Shown here piece by piece: positions 1 to 10,480 of a DNA stretch of 64,000 nucleotides. Each line of letters opens with the position of its first letter. Positions within the stretch are counted from its first letter, which is position 1. Origin of the DNA: Pseudomonas putida (GTDB lineage: Bacteria > Pseudomonadota > Gammaproteobacteria > Pseudomonadales > Pseudomonadaceae); the NCBI RefSeq assembly GCF_003228315.1, contig NZ_CP029693.1, positions 3,170,001 through 3,234,000 of the forward strand, written 5' to 3'. A model generated the notes under the pieces. It searched no databases, had not been told where the DNA came from, and saw nothing but the letters and a program-made list of their open reading frames with translations. A program made the position numbers and the translations under genes.

Positions 1-984
1 CTGCAATACCCGCACAGCTTCCCCAACATCGACGCGCAGAAGCAGATCAGCCAATGGCGCGCCGAAGGCAAGCCGGAAGCGGGCCTGGCGCAAGTGCTGC
101 TGTATCGCACCCAGGGCACCTACGACCAGCACCTGGATGACGTGGAGAAAATCTGCAAGGCCGCGCTCAACACCACCGACATCTGCTACGTCGAACTGGC
201 CACGGTCTATCAGAAAAAGGCCCAGCCAGAGCAACAGGCCGAGCTGATCAAGCAGCTGCAGGCCGCGCACAGTCGCGGCACCGTTTCCGCTCAGCGAGTG
301 GACAGCGTCGCCCGTGTGCTGGCCGATCCGACCCTGGGCCAGACCGACGAAAAAACCGCGCAGTCGCTGCTCGAGCCCATTGCTCCCGGCTACCCGGCGT
401 CGTGGGTCACCCTCGCGCAACTGATCTACGACTTCCCCGAACTGGGCGACGTCGACCAGATGATGAAGTACCTGGACAACGGCCGCGCCGCCGACCAGCC
501 CCGCGCCGAGCTGCTGCTGGGCAAGCTCTACTACGAAGGCAAGATGGTCCCGGCCGACGCCAAGGTCGCCGAAGAACACTTCCAGAAAGCCGTCGGCCGC
601 GAAGTCGCCGCCGATTACTACCTCGGCCAGATCTATCGCCGAGGCTATCTGGGCAAGGTCTATCCGCAAAAGGCTCTCGACCACCTGCTGACCGCTGCGC
701 GCAACGGCCAGAACAGCGCCGACTTTGCGATCGCTCAGTTGTTCTCCCAGGGCAAAGGCACCAAGCCTGACCCGCTGAACGCCTACGTGTTCAGCCAGCT
801 CGCCAAAGCCCAGAACACCCCGCAAGCCACCGAGCTTGCCCAAACACTCGAAGCCCAACTGCCGCCTGCGCAAATGGCCGAGGCCCAACGCCTGTTGAAA
901 CAGGAACAGTCCGTTCGTGGTGCCTTGAGCCAGAACACTCCGCAACTGCAGGCCCTGCAAGAAGACGGCGAGGAAGCCCTATGA
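1..984 (+). CDS. algK: AlgK, alginate export TPR/Sel1 lipoprotein (5' end outside window)
   Basis: This is the C-terminal 327 residues of AlgK; the reading frame is open from base 1, so the start lies upstream. Sel1/TPR-type helical repeats are visible, for example [20 protein letters not shown] and [15 protein letters not shown]. In the family AlgK is an outer-membrane lipoprotein that helps place the porin AlgE and links it to the periplasmic alginate complex. The stop overlaps the algE start by 4 bases, which suggests translational coupling. The identity rests on repeat type plus position directly before algE; the lipobox cannot be seen here. Confidence 0.93.
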   Translation: MQYPHSFPNIDAQKQISQWRAEGKPEAGLAQVLLYRTQGTYDQHLDDVEKICKAALNTTDICYVELATVYQKKAQPEQQAELIKQLQAAHSRGTVSAQRVDSVARVLADPTLGQTDEKTAQSLLEPIAPGYPASWVTLAQLIYDFPELGDVDQMMKYLDNGRAADQPRAELLLGKLYYEGKMVPADAKVAEEHFQKAVGREVAADYYLGQIYRRGYLGKVYPQKALDHLLTAARNGQNSADFAIAQLFSQGKGTKPDPLNAYVFSQLAKAQNTPQATELAQTLEAQLPPAQMAEAQRLLKQEQSVRGALSQNTPQLQALQEDGEEAL

Positions 985-2465
985 AGTTGAATCCATTCAT
1001 GAAGGCCGGCATCGGCCTGACGTTCGCATTGATCTGGTCGTGCCCGACATTGGCGGCGATGACTGAAGCACCGAAGAACTTCGGCCTTGAAGTGAAAATC
1101 ACCGGCCAGTCCGAAGACGACCGCGACCTGGGCACCGCCCCTGGCGGTGACGTCAACGGTGTCGGCCTTGACCTGCGCCCTTGGGTGTATGGCGAAAGCG
1201 GCGCGTGGAGCGCCTACGCCATGGGCCAGGCGGTGACGTCCACCGACATCATCGAGACCGACACCCTGCAGCAGTCCGATGGCGCCGAGACCAACGACAA
1301 CGGTGATCGCCAAACCAAGAAAAACTACCTGGCCATGCGCGAGTTCTGGGTCGGCTACAGCGGCTTCACGCCCTACCCCGGCGAGATCCTCAAGTTCGGT
1401 CGCCAGCGCCTGCGCAACGACGACGGCCAATGGCGCGACACCAACATCGAAGCCCTGAACTGGACCTTCGACACCACCCTGCTGCGGGCCAACGCCGGTG
1501 TCGCCGAACGCTTCAGCGAATACCGCACCGACTTGAAGGAACTGGCGCCGAAAGACAAGGACCGCCTGCACGCCTACGCCGATGCCGCCTACCAGTGGAC
1601 ACCGGGCAACTGGGTCGGCATTCGCGGTCATCACACCCATGACAACGGCAAGCTCGACTACCCGCAGCCGGGTGTACCGGCCGATACCCTGGACAAGAAG
1701 CAGAACGGTGACATCAGCTGGCTGGGTCTCACCGCCGACAGCGACGCCTACAACTGGCGCAACACCAACCAGGTCAATTACTGGGGCAGCATCACCGGCA
1801 TGAGCGGCGATACCGACACGGTCAACCCACTCAATGCCGACGGCACTCGTCCAGCCGAAGCCAAGCGCGGTCAAGACCTCAACGGTTGGGCTACCGATAT
1901 CGGCGTGCGCCTGCGCCTCGATCCGCAATGGCAAGTGGGTGCCGCCTATGCCCGCGCCAGCGCCGAGTACGAACAGAACGGCCTGGAAAGCAACCGCTCG
2001 AACTACACCGGTACCCGCTCGCGGGTTCATCGTTTCGGCGAAGCCTTCCGTGGCGAAATGAACAACCTGCAAACCGCCACCCTGTTCGGTTCGTGGATGC
2101 TCAACGACGAGTACGACGCCAGCCTGATCTACCACAAGTTCTGGCGCGTGGACGGCAACAAGCCGGTGGGCAGCAACGGCATCAATGCCGTCGAAAACAA
2201 CACCGACGACGTGACCGGCGCAGTGCTGTCGAGCACTTCGCTGCCGCTCAACGATGGTGAAAAAGACATGGGTCAGGAAATGGACCTGGTGGTCACCAAG
2301 TACTTCAAGCAAGGCCTGTTGCCGGCGGCATTGAGCCAGTCGATCGACGAGCCTTCGGCCCTGGTGCGCTTCCGTGGCGGTGTGTTCAAGCCGGGTGATG
2401 CCTATGGCAAAGAAGTCGATTCGTACATGCACCGCGCGTTCATCGACGTGATCTGGCGCTTCTGA
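981..2465 (+). CDS. algE: AlgE, outer-membrane alginate export porin
   Basis: 494 residues with an N-terminal signal peptide (hydrophobic stretch about residues 10-26, ending near TLAAMTEAP). The mature part is rich in alternating aromatic and polar residues, as expected for a beta barrel, and ends in IDVIWRF with the terminal Phe typical of outer-membrane proteins. AlgE forms the anion-selective barrel through which alginate leaves the cell. The ATG overlaps the algK stop (ATGA), and the TGA overlaps a possible upstream start of algG. The length fits the family. Confidence 0.96.
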   Translation: MKLNPFMKAGIGLTFALIWSCPTLAAMTEAPKNFGLEVKITGQSEDDRDLGTAPGGDVNGVGLDLRPWVYGESGAWSAYAMGQAVTSTDIIETDTLQQSDGAETNDNGDRQTKKNYLAMREFWVGYSGFTPYPGEILKFGRQRLRNDDGQWRDTNIEALNWTFDTTLLRANAGVAERFSEYRTDLKELAPKDKDRLHAYADAAYQWTPGNWVGIRGHHTHDNGKLDYPQPGVPADTLDKKQNGDISWLGLTADSDAYNWRNTNQVNYWGSITGMSGDTDTVNPLNADGTRPAEAKRGQDLNGWATDIGVRLRLDPQWQVGAAYARASAEYEQNGLESNRSNYTGTRSRVHRFGEAFRGEMNNLQTATLFGSWMLNDEYDASLIYHKFWRVDGNKPVGSNGINAVENNTDDVTGAVLSSTSLPLNDGEKDMGQEMDLVVTKYFKQGLLPAALSQSIDEPSALVRFRGGVFKPGDAYGKEVDSYMHRAFIDVIWRF

Positions 2466-2491
2466 TGCACATTGCGAAGGGAGTCTCCCGG

Positions 2492-4066
2492 ATGAACCAT
2501 CAAGCCTCTAAGGGCTCGATCAGCCTGCTGGCCGGCGCGATGCTGCTGGCCAGCGCCGCTGCCTTCGCCAATGTGGAGCCGGCAGCCAAGCCAGCCACCA
2601 TGGCCAAGGAACTGCAGCAGGCCAAGACCTACACCGTCAGCAGCGCACCGACCGCGCCGCTGGAACTGGCTACGCCGAAACTGCCGGACCTCTCGGGCTA
2701 CACCGCCGAGGCTGTCGCCGCGAAAATCGTGCGCAGCAAGGCCGGCAAGGTCAGCGTGCGCCGGATGATGCAGGAAGACGCCCTGAAGGACTTCATCGGC
2801 GGCGACAACAAGATGGCCGAATGGGTGGTGCGCCAACACGGCATCCCCCAGGCGATCTTCGTCGACGACGGCTACATGAACCTCAAGGACCTGGCGAAGA
2901 AGCAGCCCAAGTACCTCATCGAAACCGCGCCCGGCGTGTACCTGGCGAAGTTGCCGATCGTGGTCGGCCGTCACGGCATCCTCGAAATCGACAAGCAGAC
3001 CCAGGAACTGCGCCTGTCCCAGGAGGCCGGTTCGTTCCTGGTCAACGACGGCCAGCTGTTCGTGCGTGACACCAAAATCACCGGCTGGCGCGAGAAGGAC
3101 AACGGCCCGGCCACGTTCAACTCGCCCAAGGAATTCCGCCCGTTCCTGCTGGCCTGGGGTGGTACCGAGACCTACATCGCCAACAGCAAGATGGCCAGCT
3201 TCGGCTACGCCAACAGTAAGTCTTACGGCGTGAGTATTTCCCAGTACACGCCGAACATGGCCAAGGTGCTCAAGCGCCCTGAACCGACCGGCTGGATCAT
3301 CGGTTCCGAGTTCTCGGACATGTGGTACGGCTTCTACTGCTACGAAACCAGCAACTTCGTGGTCAAGGGCAACACCTACAAGGACAACATCGTCTACGGC
3401 ATCGACCCCCACGACCGTTCCCACGGCCTGATCATTGCCGAGAACACCGTGCACGGGACCAAGAAGAAGCACGGGATCATCATTTCCCGTGAGGTGAACG
3501 ACAGCTTCATCTTCAACAACCGCACCTTCGACAACAAGCTGTCCGGCATCGTGATCGACCGTAATAGCGTGAACAACCTGATCGCCCACAACGAGGTCTA
3601 CCAGAACCACACCGACGGCATCACCCTCTACGAGAGTGCCGACAACCTGTTGTGGGGCAACAAGGTGCTGAGCAACCGTCGCCACGGCATCCGCATTCGT
3701 AACAGCGTGAACATTCGCCTGTACGAAAACGTCGCCATGGCCAACGGCCTGACCGGCGTCTACGGCCACATCAAGGACCTCACCGATACCGACCGTGACA
3801 TCAAGCTCGACCCGTTCGACGCCCAGGTGTCGCTGATCGTGGTCGGCGGTGAACTGGCGGCCAACGGCAGCGGCCCGCTGTCCATCGACTCGCCGTTGAG
3901 CGTGGAGCTGTATCGCGTGTCCATGCTCGCCCCGACCAAATCCAGCGGCATCAGCTTCTCGGGGATTCTCGGCGAGCGCCAGGATGAAATTCTCGACCTG
4001 CTGGTGCGCCAGCAGAAAGCCGTGCTGATCGACCCTGTCGAACGCCAGACCGAAATGCGGGACTGA
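2492..4066 (+). CDS. algG: AlgG, periplasmic mannuronan C5-epimerase
   Basis: 524 residues from the ATG at 2492, chosen because GAAGGGAG lies just upstream; an in-frame ATG at 2465 that overlaps the algE stop is the alternative. A signal peptide is followed by a right-handed beta-helix made of carbohydrate-binding (CASH/NosD-like) repeats. The DPHD motif at residues 305-308 is the conserved epimerase active-site signature. The enzyme converts D-mannuronate to L-guluronate in the polymer, and in the family it also takes part in the periplasmic export complex. It lies in the alginate operon between algE and algX. Confidence 0.95.
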   Translation: MNHQASKGSISLLAGAMLLASAAAFANVEPAAKPATMAKELQQAKTYTVSSAPTAPLELATPKLPDLSGYTAEAVAAKIVRSKAGKVSVRRMMQEDALKDFIGGDNKMAEWVVRQHGIPQAIFVDDGYMNLKDLAKKQPKYLIETAPGVYLAKLPIVVGRHGILEIDKQTQELRLSQEAGSFLVNDGQLFVRDTKITGWREKDNGPATFNSPKEFRPFLLAWGGTETYIANSKMASFGYANSKSYGVSISQYTPNMAKVLKRPEPTGWIIGSEFSDMWYGFYCYETSNFVVKGNTYKDNIVYGIDPHDRSHGLIIAENTVHGTKKKHGIIISREVNDSFIFNNRTFDNKLSGIVIDRNSVNNLIAHNEVYQNHTDGITLYESADNLLWGNKVLSNRRHGIRIRNSVNIRLYENVAMANGLTGVYGHIKDLTDTDRDIKLDPFDAQVSLIVVGGELAANGSGPLSIDSPLSVELYRVSMLAPTKSSGISFSGILGERQDEILDLLVRQQKAVLIDPVERQTEMRD

Positions 4067-4076
4067 GGATAATTTT

Positions 4077-5528
4077 ATGCACCCACACCTGATCAAATTA
4101 CTCAGCCTGTCGGCCCTGACCGCCGGCATTCTCGCCGCCAGCACCGGTGCGCGCGCCGAAGAAGTGCAAGCGCCAAAATTCAGCGCCGAACCGTGCTGCA
4201 GCCTGTGCCCGGCCGCCCATGACGCGAAGAACTACACCACCCGCTACCAGCAGAACTTCACCACGCTGGTGCAGGCCCAGGGCGACTGGCTGTTCCGTAC
4301 TCAGGAAGATTTGCGTACTGAGTTCGATACCACCCCTGCCGGCTACAAACGCATGAAGCAACTGCACGATGCGTTCAAGAGCAAAGGCGTGGAACTGGTG
4401 GTTGTGTATCAACCGACCCGTGGCCTGGTGAACCGCAACAAGTTGAATCCGGCAGAAAAAGCCAGCTTCGATTTCGACAAGGCGCTGCGCAACTACAAGA
4501 CCATGCTCGGCCGTTTCGCCGCCATGGGTTACGTGGTGCCGGACCTGTCGCCGCTGACCAACGAGTCGCTGCCCGACACCCTGCCGGCCCACGATTTCTA
4601 CTTCCGCGGCGACCAACACTGGACGCCGTACGGCGCCCAGCGCACAGCAAAAATCGTCGCCGAAAAGGTCAAGCAGATCCCGGCCTTCGCCGACATTCCC
4701 AAGCGTGAATTCGAGACCCACAAGTCGGGTCGCATGGGCAAGACCGGAACATTGCACAACATGGCCGGTCAACTCTGTGGCACCAGCTACGCGATCCAGT
4801 ACATGGATCAATTCACCACCGAGCCCAAGGGTGAGGCAGGCGATGGCGATCTGTTCGGCGATTCCGGCAACCCGCAGATCACCCTGGTCGGCACCTCCCA
4901 CAGTGGCAAGAACTACAACTTCGCCGGTTTCCTCGAAGAGGCCATCGGCGCCGACATTCTCAATGTGGCGTTCCCCGGCGGCGGCCTGGAAGGTTCGATG
5001 CTGCAATACCTGGGCAGCGACGAGTTCCAGAAGAACCCGCCGAAGATTCTCATCTGGGAATTCTCGCCCCTCTACCGCCTGGACCAGGAAACCATCTACC
5101 GCCAGATGATGGCGCTGCTGGACAACGGTTGCGAAGGCAAGGATGCACAGATGTCCGGCAGCACCACCCTGAAGCCGGGCAAGAACGAACTGCTGGTCAA
5201 CAGCAAAAACCTGAACCTGCAAAACAGCAGTCACCAGGTCGACATCCGCTTCGCCGACACCTCGGTGAAAACCCTGCAAGCCACCCTCTGGTACATGAAC
5301 GGGCGCCACGAGGACATCAAGATCGAAAAACCGGAAACCTCCGAAACCGACGGGCGTTTCGCCTTCGAGTTGCGCACGGACGAAGACTGGGCCTCGCAGA
5401 ATCTGCTGGCCGTCGAAGTCCAGGGCCCTGAACAAGCCGGTGCCGCGCCGCAGAAAGTCGAAGCGAAAATCTGCAAACGCAACGTATTCCCCGGCGCCGA
5501 GCAGCGTACTGCTTCGGTCGGGCAATGA
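4077..5528 (+). CDS. algX: AlgX, alginate O-acetyltransferase with SGNH-like domain
   Basis: 483 residues with a signal peptide that ends near GARAEEV. The SGNH hydrolase-like domain shows the catalytic pair in RGDQHW (Asp179, His181) and the nucleophile in GTSHSG (Ser274). A C-terminal carbohydrate-binding module follows (about residues 345-480). Several cysteines near the N-terminus (EPCCSLC) may form disulfides. AlgX transfers acetyl groups onto mannuronate in the periplasm and is needed for polymer export. It starts 10 bases after algG and its stop overlaps a possible algL start. Confidence 0.95.
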   Translation: MHPHLIKLLSLSALTAGILAASTGARAEEVQAPKFSAEPCCSLCPAAHDAKNYTTRYQQNFTTLVQAQGDWLFRTQEDLRTEFDTTPAGYKRMKQLHDAFKSKGVELVVVYQPTRGLVNRNKLNPAEKASFDFDKALRNYKTMLGRFAAMGYVVPDLSPLTNESLPDTLPAHDFYFRGDQHWTPYGAQRTAKIVAEKVKQIPAFADIPKREFETHKSGRMGKTGTLHNMAGQLCGTSYAIQYMDQFTTEPKGEAGDGDLFGDSGNPQITLVGTSHSGKNYNFAGFLEEAIGADILNVAFPGGGLEGSMLQYLGSDEFQKNPPKILIWEFSPLYRLDQETIYRQMMALLDNGCEGKDAQMSGSTTLKPGKNELLVNSKNLNLQNSSHQVDIRFADTSVKTLQATLWYMNGRHEDIKIEKPETSETDGRFAFELRTDEDWASQNLLAVEVQGPEQAGAAPQKVEAKICKRNVFPGAEQRTASVGQ

Positions 5529-5536
5529 GGTCTGCC

Positions 5537-6652
5537 ATGCGAAATCCGAAACTTGCAACACTGACGCTGCTCAGCCTGGCGATGTTCGCCGGCGCGACAC
5601 AAGCGGCGGCGCCACTGCGTCCGCCCCAGGGTTACTTCGCGCCGATCGAGAAAGTCAAAACCGGCGACAGCGGCGAAGGCTGCGATGCCATGCCGACGCC
5701 TTACACAGGCTCCCTGCAATTTCGCAGCAAGTACGAAGGCTCGGACAAGGCCCGCGCGACCCTGAACGTGCAATCGGAAAAAGCCTTCCGCGACAGCACC
5801 GCCGACATCACCAAGATCGAGCGCGGCACCAGCAAGCGGGTGATGCAGTTCATGCGCGACGGTCGCCCGGAACAGCTGGAGTGCACGCTCAATTGGTTGA
5901 CCGCCTGGGCCAAGGCCGATGCGCTGATGTCCAAGGACTTCAACCACACCGGCAAGTCGATGCGCAAATGGGCGCTGGGCAGCATGGCGTCTGCGTACGT
6001 TCGCCTGAAGTTTTCCGACTCCCATCCACTGGCCAACCATCAACAGGAGTCGCAACTGATCGAAGCATGGTTCAGCAAGATGGCCGATCAGGTGGTCAGC
6101 GACTGGGACAACCTGCCGCTGGACAAGACCAACAACCACTCGTACTGGGCCGCCTGGTCGGTGATGGCAACCTCCGTCGCCACCAACCGTCGCGACCTGT
6201 TCGATTGGGCGGTGAAGGAATACAAGGTCGGCGCCAACCAGATCGACGCCGACGGCTACCTGCCCAACGAACTCAAGCGCCAGCAACGGGCGCTGGCCTA
6301 CCACAACTACGCCCTGCCGCCGCTGGCGATGATCGCCAGTTTCGCCCAGGTCAACGGTGTGGATCTGCGCCAGGAAAACAACGGCGCGCTGAAACGCCTG
6401 GGTGACCGCGTGCTCGCCGGGGTCAAAGACCCGGATGAGTTCGAACAGAAGAACGGCAAGAAACAGGACATGACCGACCTGAAGGAAGACATGAAATTCG
6501 CCTGGCTCGAACCGTTCTGCACGCTCTACACCTGCTCGGCGGATGTGCTTGAGAAGAAGCACAAGATGCAGCCGTTCAAGACCTTCCGCCTGGGGGGTGA
6601 CCTGACCCGTGTCTACGACCCGGCCAACGAGAAGGGCAATAAAGGTTCTTGA
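5537..6652 (+). CDS. algL: AlgL, periplasmic alginate lyase
   Basis: 371 residues from the ATG at 5537, which has GAGGT just before it; an ATG at 5525 overlapping the algX stop would add four residues. A signal peptide ends near ATQAAA. The NNHSYW motif (residues 199-204) is the signature of polysaccharide lyase family 5 and holds the catalytic Asn and His. In alginate producers AlgL clears polymer that is misdirected into the periplasm. It is followed by a REP doublet and a gap before algI, the largest break in this part of the operon. Confidence 0.95.
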   Translation: MRNPKLATLTLLSLAMFAGATQAAAPLRPPQGYFAPIEKVKTGDSGEGCDAMPTPYTGSLQFRSKYEGSDKARATLNVQSEKAFRDSTADITKIERGTSKRVMQFMRDGRPEQLECTLNWLTAWAKADALMSKDFNHTGKSMRKWALGSMASAYVRLKFSDSHPLANHQQESQLIEAWFSKMADQVVSDWDNLPLDKTNNHSYWAAWSVMATSVATNRRDLFDWAVKEYKVGANQIDADGYLPNELKRQQRALAYHNYALPPLAMIASFAQVNGVDLRQENNGALKRLGDRVLAGVKDPDEFEQKNGKKQDMTDLKEDMKFAWLEPFCTLYTCSADVLEKKHKMQPFKTFRLGGDLTRVYDPANEKGNKGS

Positions 6653-6668
6653 GAACAGACATAGAACC

Positions 6669-6759
6669 TGTAGGAGCGAGCCTGCTCGCGATCGCGGTCT
6701 GAGATCCAACATCGATGTCGACTGACAGGGCCTCATCGCGAGCAGGCTCGCTCCTACAG
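6669..6759. repeat. REP doublet (inverted pair) between algL and algI
   Basis: Two copies of the unit TGTAGGAGCGAGCCTGCTCG face each other across about 40 bases, so the whole can fold into a long hairpin. The same unit recurs at many gaps in this window. It lies inside the alginate transcription unit and may affect mRNA stability or partial termination, which is inference. Confidence 0.9.
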
Positions 6760-6791
6760 GGGCGGTGTCGGGATTGAGTTTTGTGTGTTTG

Positions 6792-6833
6792 CCCCCCGGT
6801 TTTCTGTGGGGGGTTTGGGGGGGCCGTTGGCCC
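6792..6833 (+). other. G/C-rich hairpins in the algL-algI gap
   Basis: CCCCCC at 6792-6797 can pair with GGGGGG at 6808-6813, and GGGCC-GTT-GGCCC follows at 6821-6833. No clear U-run follows, so a full terminator is not supported. An attenuating or RNA-stabilising structure is possible. Confidence 0.5.
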
Positions 6834-6864
6834 TTGACTGTTGGTTAAACAAGGAGAGATCGGG

Positions 6865-8430
6865 ATGGTTTTTTCATCCAACGTGTTCCTGTTTTTGTTC
6901 TTGCCGATCTTTCTCGGCTTGTACTACCTGAGCGGGCAACGCTATCGCAATCTGCTGCTGCTGATCGCCAGCTACGTGTTCTATGCCTGGTGGCGTGTGG
7001 ACTTCCTGGCGCTGTTCGCCGCCGTCACATTGTGGAACTACTGGATCGGCCTGCGCGTCGGTGCCGCCGGGGTCAAGACCAAGCCGGCGCAGCGCTGGCT
7101 GTTGCTGGGCGTGGCTGTCGACCTGTGCATCCTCGGCTACTTCAAGTACGCCAACTTCGGCGTCGACAGCATCAACGCGATGATGACGTCGGTCGGTCTT
7201 GAACCGTTCATCCTGACCCACGTGCTGTTGCCGATCGGGATCTCGTTCTACATCTTTGAGTCCATCAGCTACATCATCGACGTCTACCGTGGCGACACCC
7301 CGGCGACCCGCAACCTGATCGACTTCGCGGCGTTCGTGGCGATCTTCCCGCACCTGATCGCAGGTCCGGTATTGCGTTTCCGCGACCTGGCCGATCAGTT
7401 CAACAACCGCACCCACACCCTCGACAAGTTCTCCGAGGGCTGCACGCGGTTCATGCAGGGTTTCATCAAGAAAGTCTTCATCGCCGATACCCTGGCGGTG
7501 GTGGCCGACCATTGCTTCGCCCTGCAAAACCCGACCACGGGCGATGCCTGGCTCGGCGCCCTGGCGTACACCGCGCAACTGTATTTCGACTTCTCCGGTT
7601 ACAGCGACATGGCCATCGGCCTGGGCCTGATGATGGGTTTCCGCTTCATGGAAAACTTCAAGCAGCCCTACGTCAGCCAGTCGATCACCGAGTTCTGGCG
7701 GCGCTGGCACATCAGCCTGTCGACCTGGCTGCGTGACTACCTGTACATCACTCTGGGCGGCAACCGCAAAGGCACGTTGATGACCTATCGCAACCTGTTC
7801 CTGACCATGTTGCTCGGTGGTCTGTGGCACGGCGCGAACATCACCTACATCGTCTGGGGTGCGTGGCACGGCATGTGGCTGGCAATTGAAAAAGCCATCG
7901 GCCTGAACACCACGCCACGCAGTTTCAACCCGATTCGCTGGGCGCTGACCTTCCTGCTGGTGGTGATGGGCTGGGTGATCTTCCGTGCGGAAAACCTGCA
8001 CGTCGCCGGGCGCATGTACGGCGCGATGTTCAGCTTCGGCGACTGGTCGCTGTCGGAACTCAACCAGGCCAGCCTCACCGGCCTGCAAGTGGCGACCCTG
8101 ATCGTGGCCTACGTGACCCTGGCGTTCTTCGGCCTGCGTGATTTCTACACCAATCAGCCGCCGGTCAAGACCAAGCCTGAAGTGAATGTCGATGTCGACG
8201 GCCCGGCCGCTGCAACCAGCGGCACGATCAAGGCCGTGCCTGGGGATAACCCGGCCAGCATCCACCAGCCTGGCTACACCGTCGGCGTCGAAGCCCAGGT
8301 GCAACCGGCCTACTGGAGCGCTGACTGGTCGCGCTACGTGATGCGTGCCCTGGTGTTGCTGCTGTTCATCGCCTCGATTCTCAAACTCTCGGCGCAAAGC
8401 TTCTCGCCGTTCCTTTACTTCCAGTTCTGA
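6865..8430 (+). CDS. algI: AlgI, membrane-bound O-acyltransferase for alginate acetylation
   Basis: 521 residues from the ATG at 6865, preceded by AAGGAGAG. It is a polytopic inner-membrane MBOAT protein with many hydrophobic segments. The invariant histidines are His322 in GGLWHGAN and His335 in WGAWHG. In the family AlgI passes acetyl groups across the membrane to AlgJ and AlgX. A hydrophilic stretch near residues 430-480 precedes a last membrane segment. It ends 11 bases before algJ. Confidence 0.95.
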   Translation: MVFSSNVFLFLFLPIFLGLYYLSGQRYRNLLLLIASYVFYAWWRVDFLALFAAVTLWNYWIGLRVGAAGVKTKPAQRWLLLGVAVDLCILGYFKYANFGVDSINAMMTSVGLEPFILTHVLLPIGISFYIFESISYIIDVYRGDTPATRNLIDFAAFVAIFPHLIAGPVLRFRDLADQFNNRTHTLDKFSEGCTRFMQGFIKKVFIADTLAVVADHCFALQNPTTGDAWLGALAYTAQLYFDFSGYSDMAIGLGLMMGFRFMENFKQPYVSQSITEFWRRWHISLSTWLRDYLYITLGGNRKGTLMTYRNLFLTMLLGGLWHGANITYIVWGAWHGMWLAIEKAIGLNTTPRSFNPIRWALTFLLVVMGWVIFRAENLHVAGRMYGAMFSFGDWSLSELNQASLTGLQVATLIVAYVTLAFFGLRDFYTNQPPVKTKPEVNVDVDGPAAATSGTIKAVPGDNPASIHQPGYTVGVEAQVQPAYWSADWSRYVMRALVLLLFIASILKLSAQSFSPFLYFQF

Positions 8431-8441
8431 GGGATCTGACC

Positions 8442-9617
8442 ATGACCCGCTCATTACGCATCTTCTACATCGCCCTGTTTCTGGTGACGCTGCTGGCCCT
8501 GGGCCTGTGGTCGGTCCGCAGCTTCCTGGGCTTCAGTACCAACGCCGACGCGACGGTGCTCAACGGCCGCTGGACCAAGGCGGTGGAGACCCACTACGAC
8601 GACGAGTTCCCGATCAAGCGCCTGGGTACCAACCTCTGGGCGGCGCTGGATTTCAAACTGTTCAACGAAGGTCGTCCGGGCGTGGTGCTCGGTCGCGACC
8701 AGTGGTTGTACAGCGATGAAGAATTCCATCCGGTGGTCAACGAAGAGCTGAACCTGCAAGGCAACTACGCGCTGGTCGAAGGCGTGCGCCAGACCCTGAA
8801 AGCCAAAGGCGTGCAACTGGTGATGGCGGTGGTACCGGCCAAGGTGCGCCTGTACCCGGAACACCTCGGCGAGGTGAAACCGGCGAGCATTCACGCCAAC
8901 CTCTACCAGGACTTCCACAAGCGCCTGGCCGCCGACCGGATCCCGGCGCCTGACCTGCTGGGCCCGCTGCAAGCGGCCAAGAACGACGGCAAGCAAGTGT
9001 TTCTGCGCACCGACACCCACTGGACCCCGGAAGGCGCCGAGATCGCCGCCAACCGCCTGGCGAAAACCATCGCCGACAAATTCCCGCTGAGCGGCGAACC
9101 GCAGAACTTCGTCACCGAGCCTGCGGAAAAAGTTACCCACAAGGGCGACCTGCGTCTGTTCCTGCCGCTGGACCCGCTGTTCGAAAACCTGATGCCGGCG
9201 CAAGAACCTTTGCAAAAGCGCAACACCGTGGCCGCCGGCGATCAACCTGCCGGTGACGACGCTTTGTTCGCCAACACTGAAGTCCCGGTAGCGCTGATCG
9301 GCACCAGCTACAGCGCCAACCCCAACTGGAACTTCGTCGGCGCGCTCAAACAAGCCCTGCGCAGCGACGTGGTCAATTACGCCGAAGACGGCCACGGCCC
9401 GATCCTGCCGATGCTCAGTTACCTCAAAAGCGACGCTTTCAAGAACAGCCCGCCCCAGGTGCTGATCTGGGAGTTCCCTGAACGATATCTGCCTGTGAAC
9501 AACGAAATCGGCGACGCCGACCCGCAGTGGGTCGCAGAGCTTAAACAAGCCGGCGCGCGCCAACAAAACGTAGCTGTAAACACTAAATCCGAGACGCCCG
9601 ACCGGGCGCAAAACTGA
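8442..9617 (+). CDS. algJ: AlgJ, membrane-anchored alginate acetylation protein
   Basis: 391 residues with an N-terminal signal-anchor (residues 7-30). It has the same SGNH-like architecture as AlgX: TDTHW gives Asp191 and His193, and GTSYS gives Ser289. There is no C-terminal carbohydrate-binding module, which separates it from AlgX. The family has acetylesterase activity and is thought to accept acetyl from AlgI in the periplasm. The neighbours algI and algF complete the acetylation group. Confidence 0.94.
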   Translation: MTRSLRIFYIALFLVTLLALGLWSVRSFLGFSTNADATVLNGRWTKAVETHYDDEFPIKRLGTNLWAALDFKLFNEGRPGVVLGRDQWLYSDEEFHPVVNEELNLQGNYALVEGVRQTLKAKGVQLVMAVVPAKVRLYPEHLGEVKPASIHANLYQDFHKRLAADRIPAPDLLGPLQAAKNDGKQVFLRTDTHWTPEGAEIAANRLAKTIADKFPLSGEPQNFVTEPAEKVTHKGDLRLFLPLDPLFENLMPAQEPLQKRNTVAAGDQPAGDDALFANTEVPVALIGTSYSANPNWNFVGALKQALRSDVVNYAEDGHGPILPMLSYLKSDAFKNSPPQVLIWEFPERYLPVNNEIGDADPQWVAELKQAGARQQNVAVNTKSETPDRAQN

Positions 9618-9634
9618 AAGAGAGAGGTATCCCC

Positions 9635-10291
9635 ATGACTTTCAAGACTACTCCTCGTCGTCTCGCCAAGACCTTTGCTTTGGTTGCTGGTATGAGTGTG
9701 CTCTCGATGCAGGCCTTCGCCGGCGGCGACGCGGCGCTGTACGGCCCGACCGCCCCGAAAGGCTCGACCTTCGTGCGCATCTACAACGCCAGCAACGCCG
9801 AAGTCAGCGCCACCGTCGGCAGCACCAACCTGAGCGATGTCGCACCGCTGTCGAGCAGTGATTTCAGCTTCATGCCGGGTGGTGATTACAGTGCCAAGGT
9901 CGGCAGCCAGTCCCTGCCGGTGAAACTGGCCGGCGACCACTATTACACCCTGGTCAACAACGCCAGCGGCGCGCCGCAACTGATCGAAGAGCCGCCGTTC
10001 AAGAACAAACAGAAATCCCTGGTCCGTCTGCAGAACCTCAGCGACAAATCACTGACCCTGAAGACCGCCGACGGCAAGACCGACGTGGTGCCGAACGTGG
10101 CCGCCAAGGGCCGTGGCGAACGTGAAATCAACCCGGTGAAAGTCAGCCTGGCGCTTTATGACGGCGCAACCAAAGTCGGCGACGTGAAACCGGTCGCCCT
10201 GGAGCGCGGTGAAGCCGCCGTGCTGTACGTCACCGGCAGCGGCAGCAGCCTGTCGCCAGTCTGGGTAAAACGCCCGGTGTCGACGCGCTAA
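9635..10291 (+). CDS. algF: AlgF, periplasmic alginate acetylation adaptor
   Basis: 218 residues with a signal peptide ending near MQAFAGG, followed by small beta-rich domains. AlgF is required for O-acetylation together with AlgI, AlgJ and AlgX, and in the family it is regarded as a periplasmic adaptor rather than an enzyme. AGAGAGG precedes the ATG. A 189-base gap containing a REP pair separates it from algA. Confidence 0.93.
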   Translation: MTFKTTPRRLAKTFALVAGMSVLSMQAFAGGDAALYGPTAPKGSTFVRIYNASNAEVSATVGSTNLSDVAPLSSSDFSFMPGGDYSAKVGSQSLPVKLAGDHYYTLVNNASGAPQLIEEPPFKNKQKSLVRLQNLSDKSLTLKTADGKTDVVPNVAAKGRGEREINPVKVSLALYDGATKVGDVKPVALERGEAAVLYVTGSGSSLSPVWVKRPVSTR

Positions 10292-10316
10292 ACATTTTTC
10301 CGGATTGACCACGCTC

Positions 10317-10386
10317 CTGTAGGAGCACGGCTTGCCGGCGATGGGGCCTTTGAGATCGCCATCGCGGGCAAGCCTTGCTCCTACAG
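10317..10386. repeat. REP-like inverted pair between algF and algA
   Basis: CTGTAGGAGCACGGCTTGCC is matched by an inverted, diverged copy ending in CTTGCTCCTACAG. The sequence differs from the common unit of this window, so it is a related REP subfamily or a decayed copy. It lies in the leader of algA. Confidence 0.8.
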
Positions 10387-10480
10387 GGACCGAGGTGTCA
10401 GTTGGGACACGAAACAAAAACAAGAGTGAAACGACACATCGTTCGTCGCTCTAACCAAACGATTTGCAAGGAGTAACACC

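Noticed and set aside
783..6736. Several 480-580-codon open frames on the minus strand opposite algE, algG, algX and algL
   Set aside because: All are antisense shadows of alginate genes with no domain, no signal sequence and no promoter.
8442..9617. Idea that algJ is a recent duplicate of algX
   Set aside because: Both share the SGNH-like fold, but the order and architecture (AlgJ without the carbohydrate-binding module) are the normal state of alginate operons.
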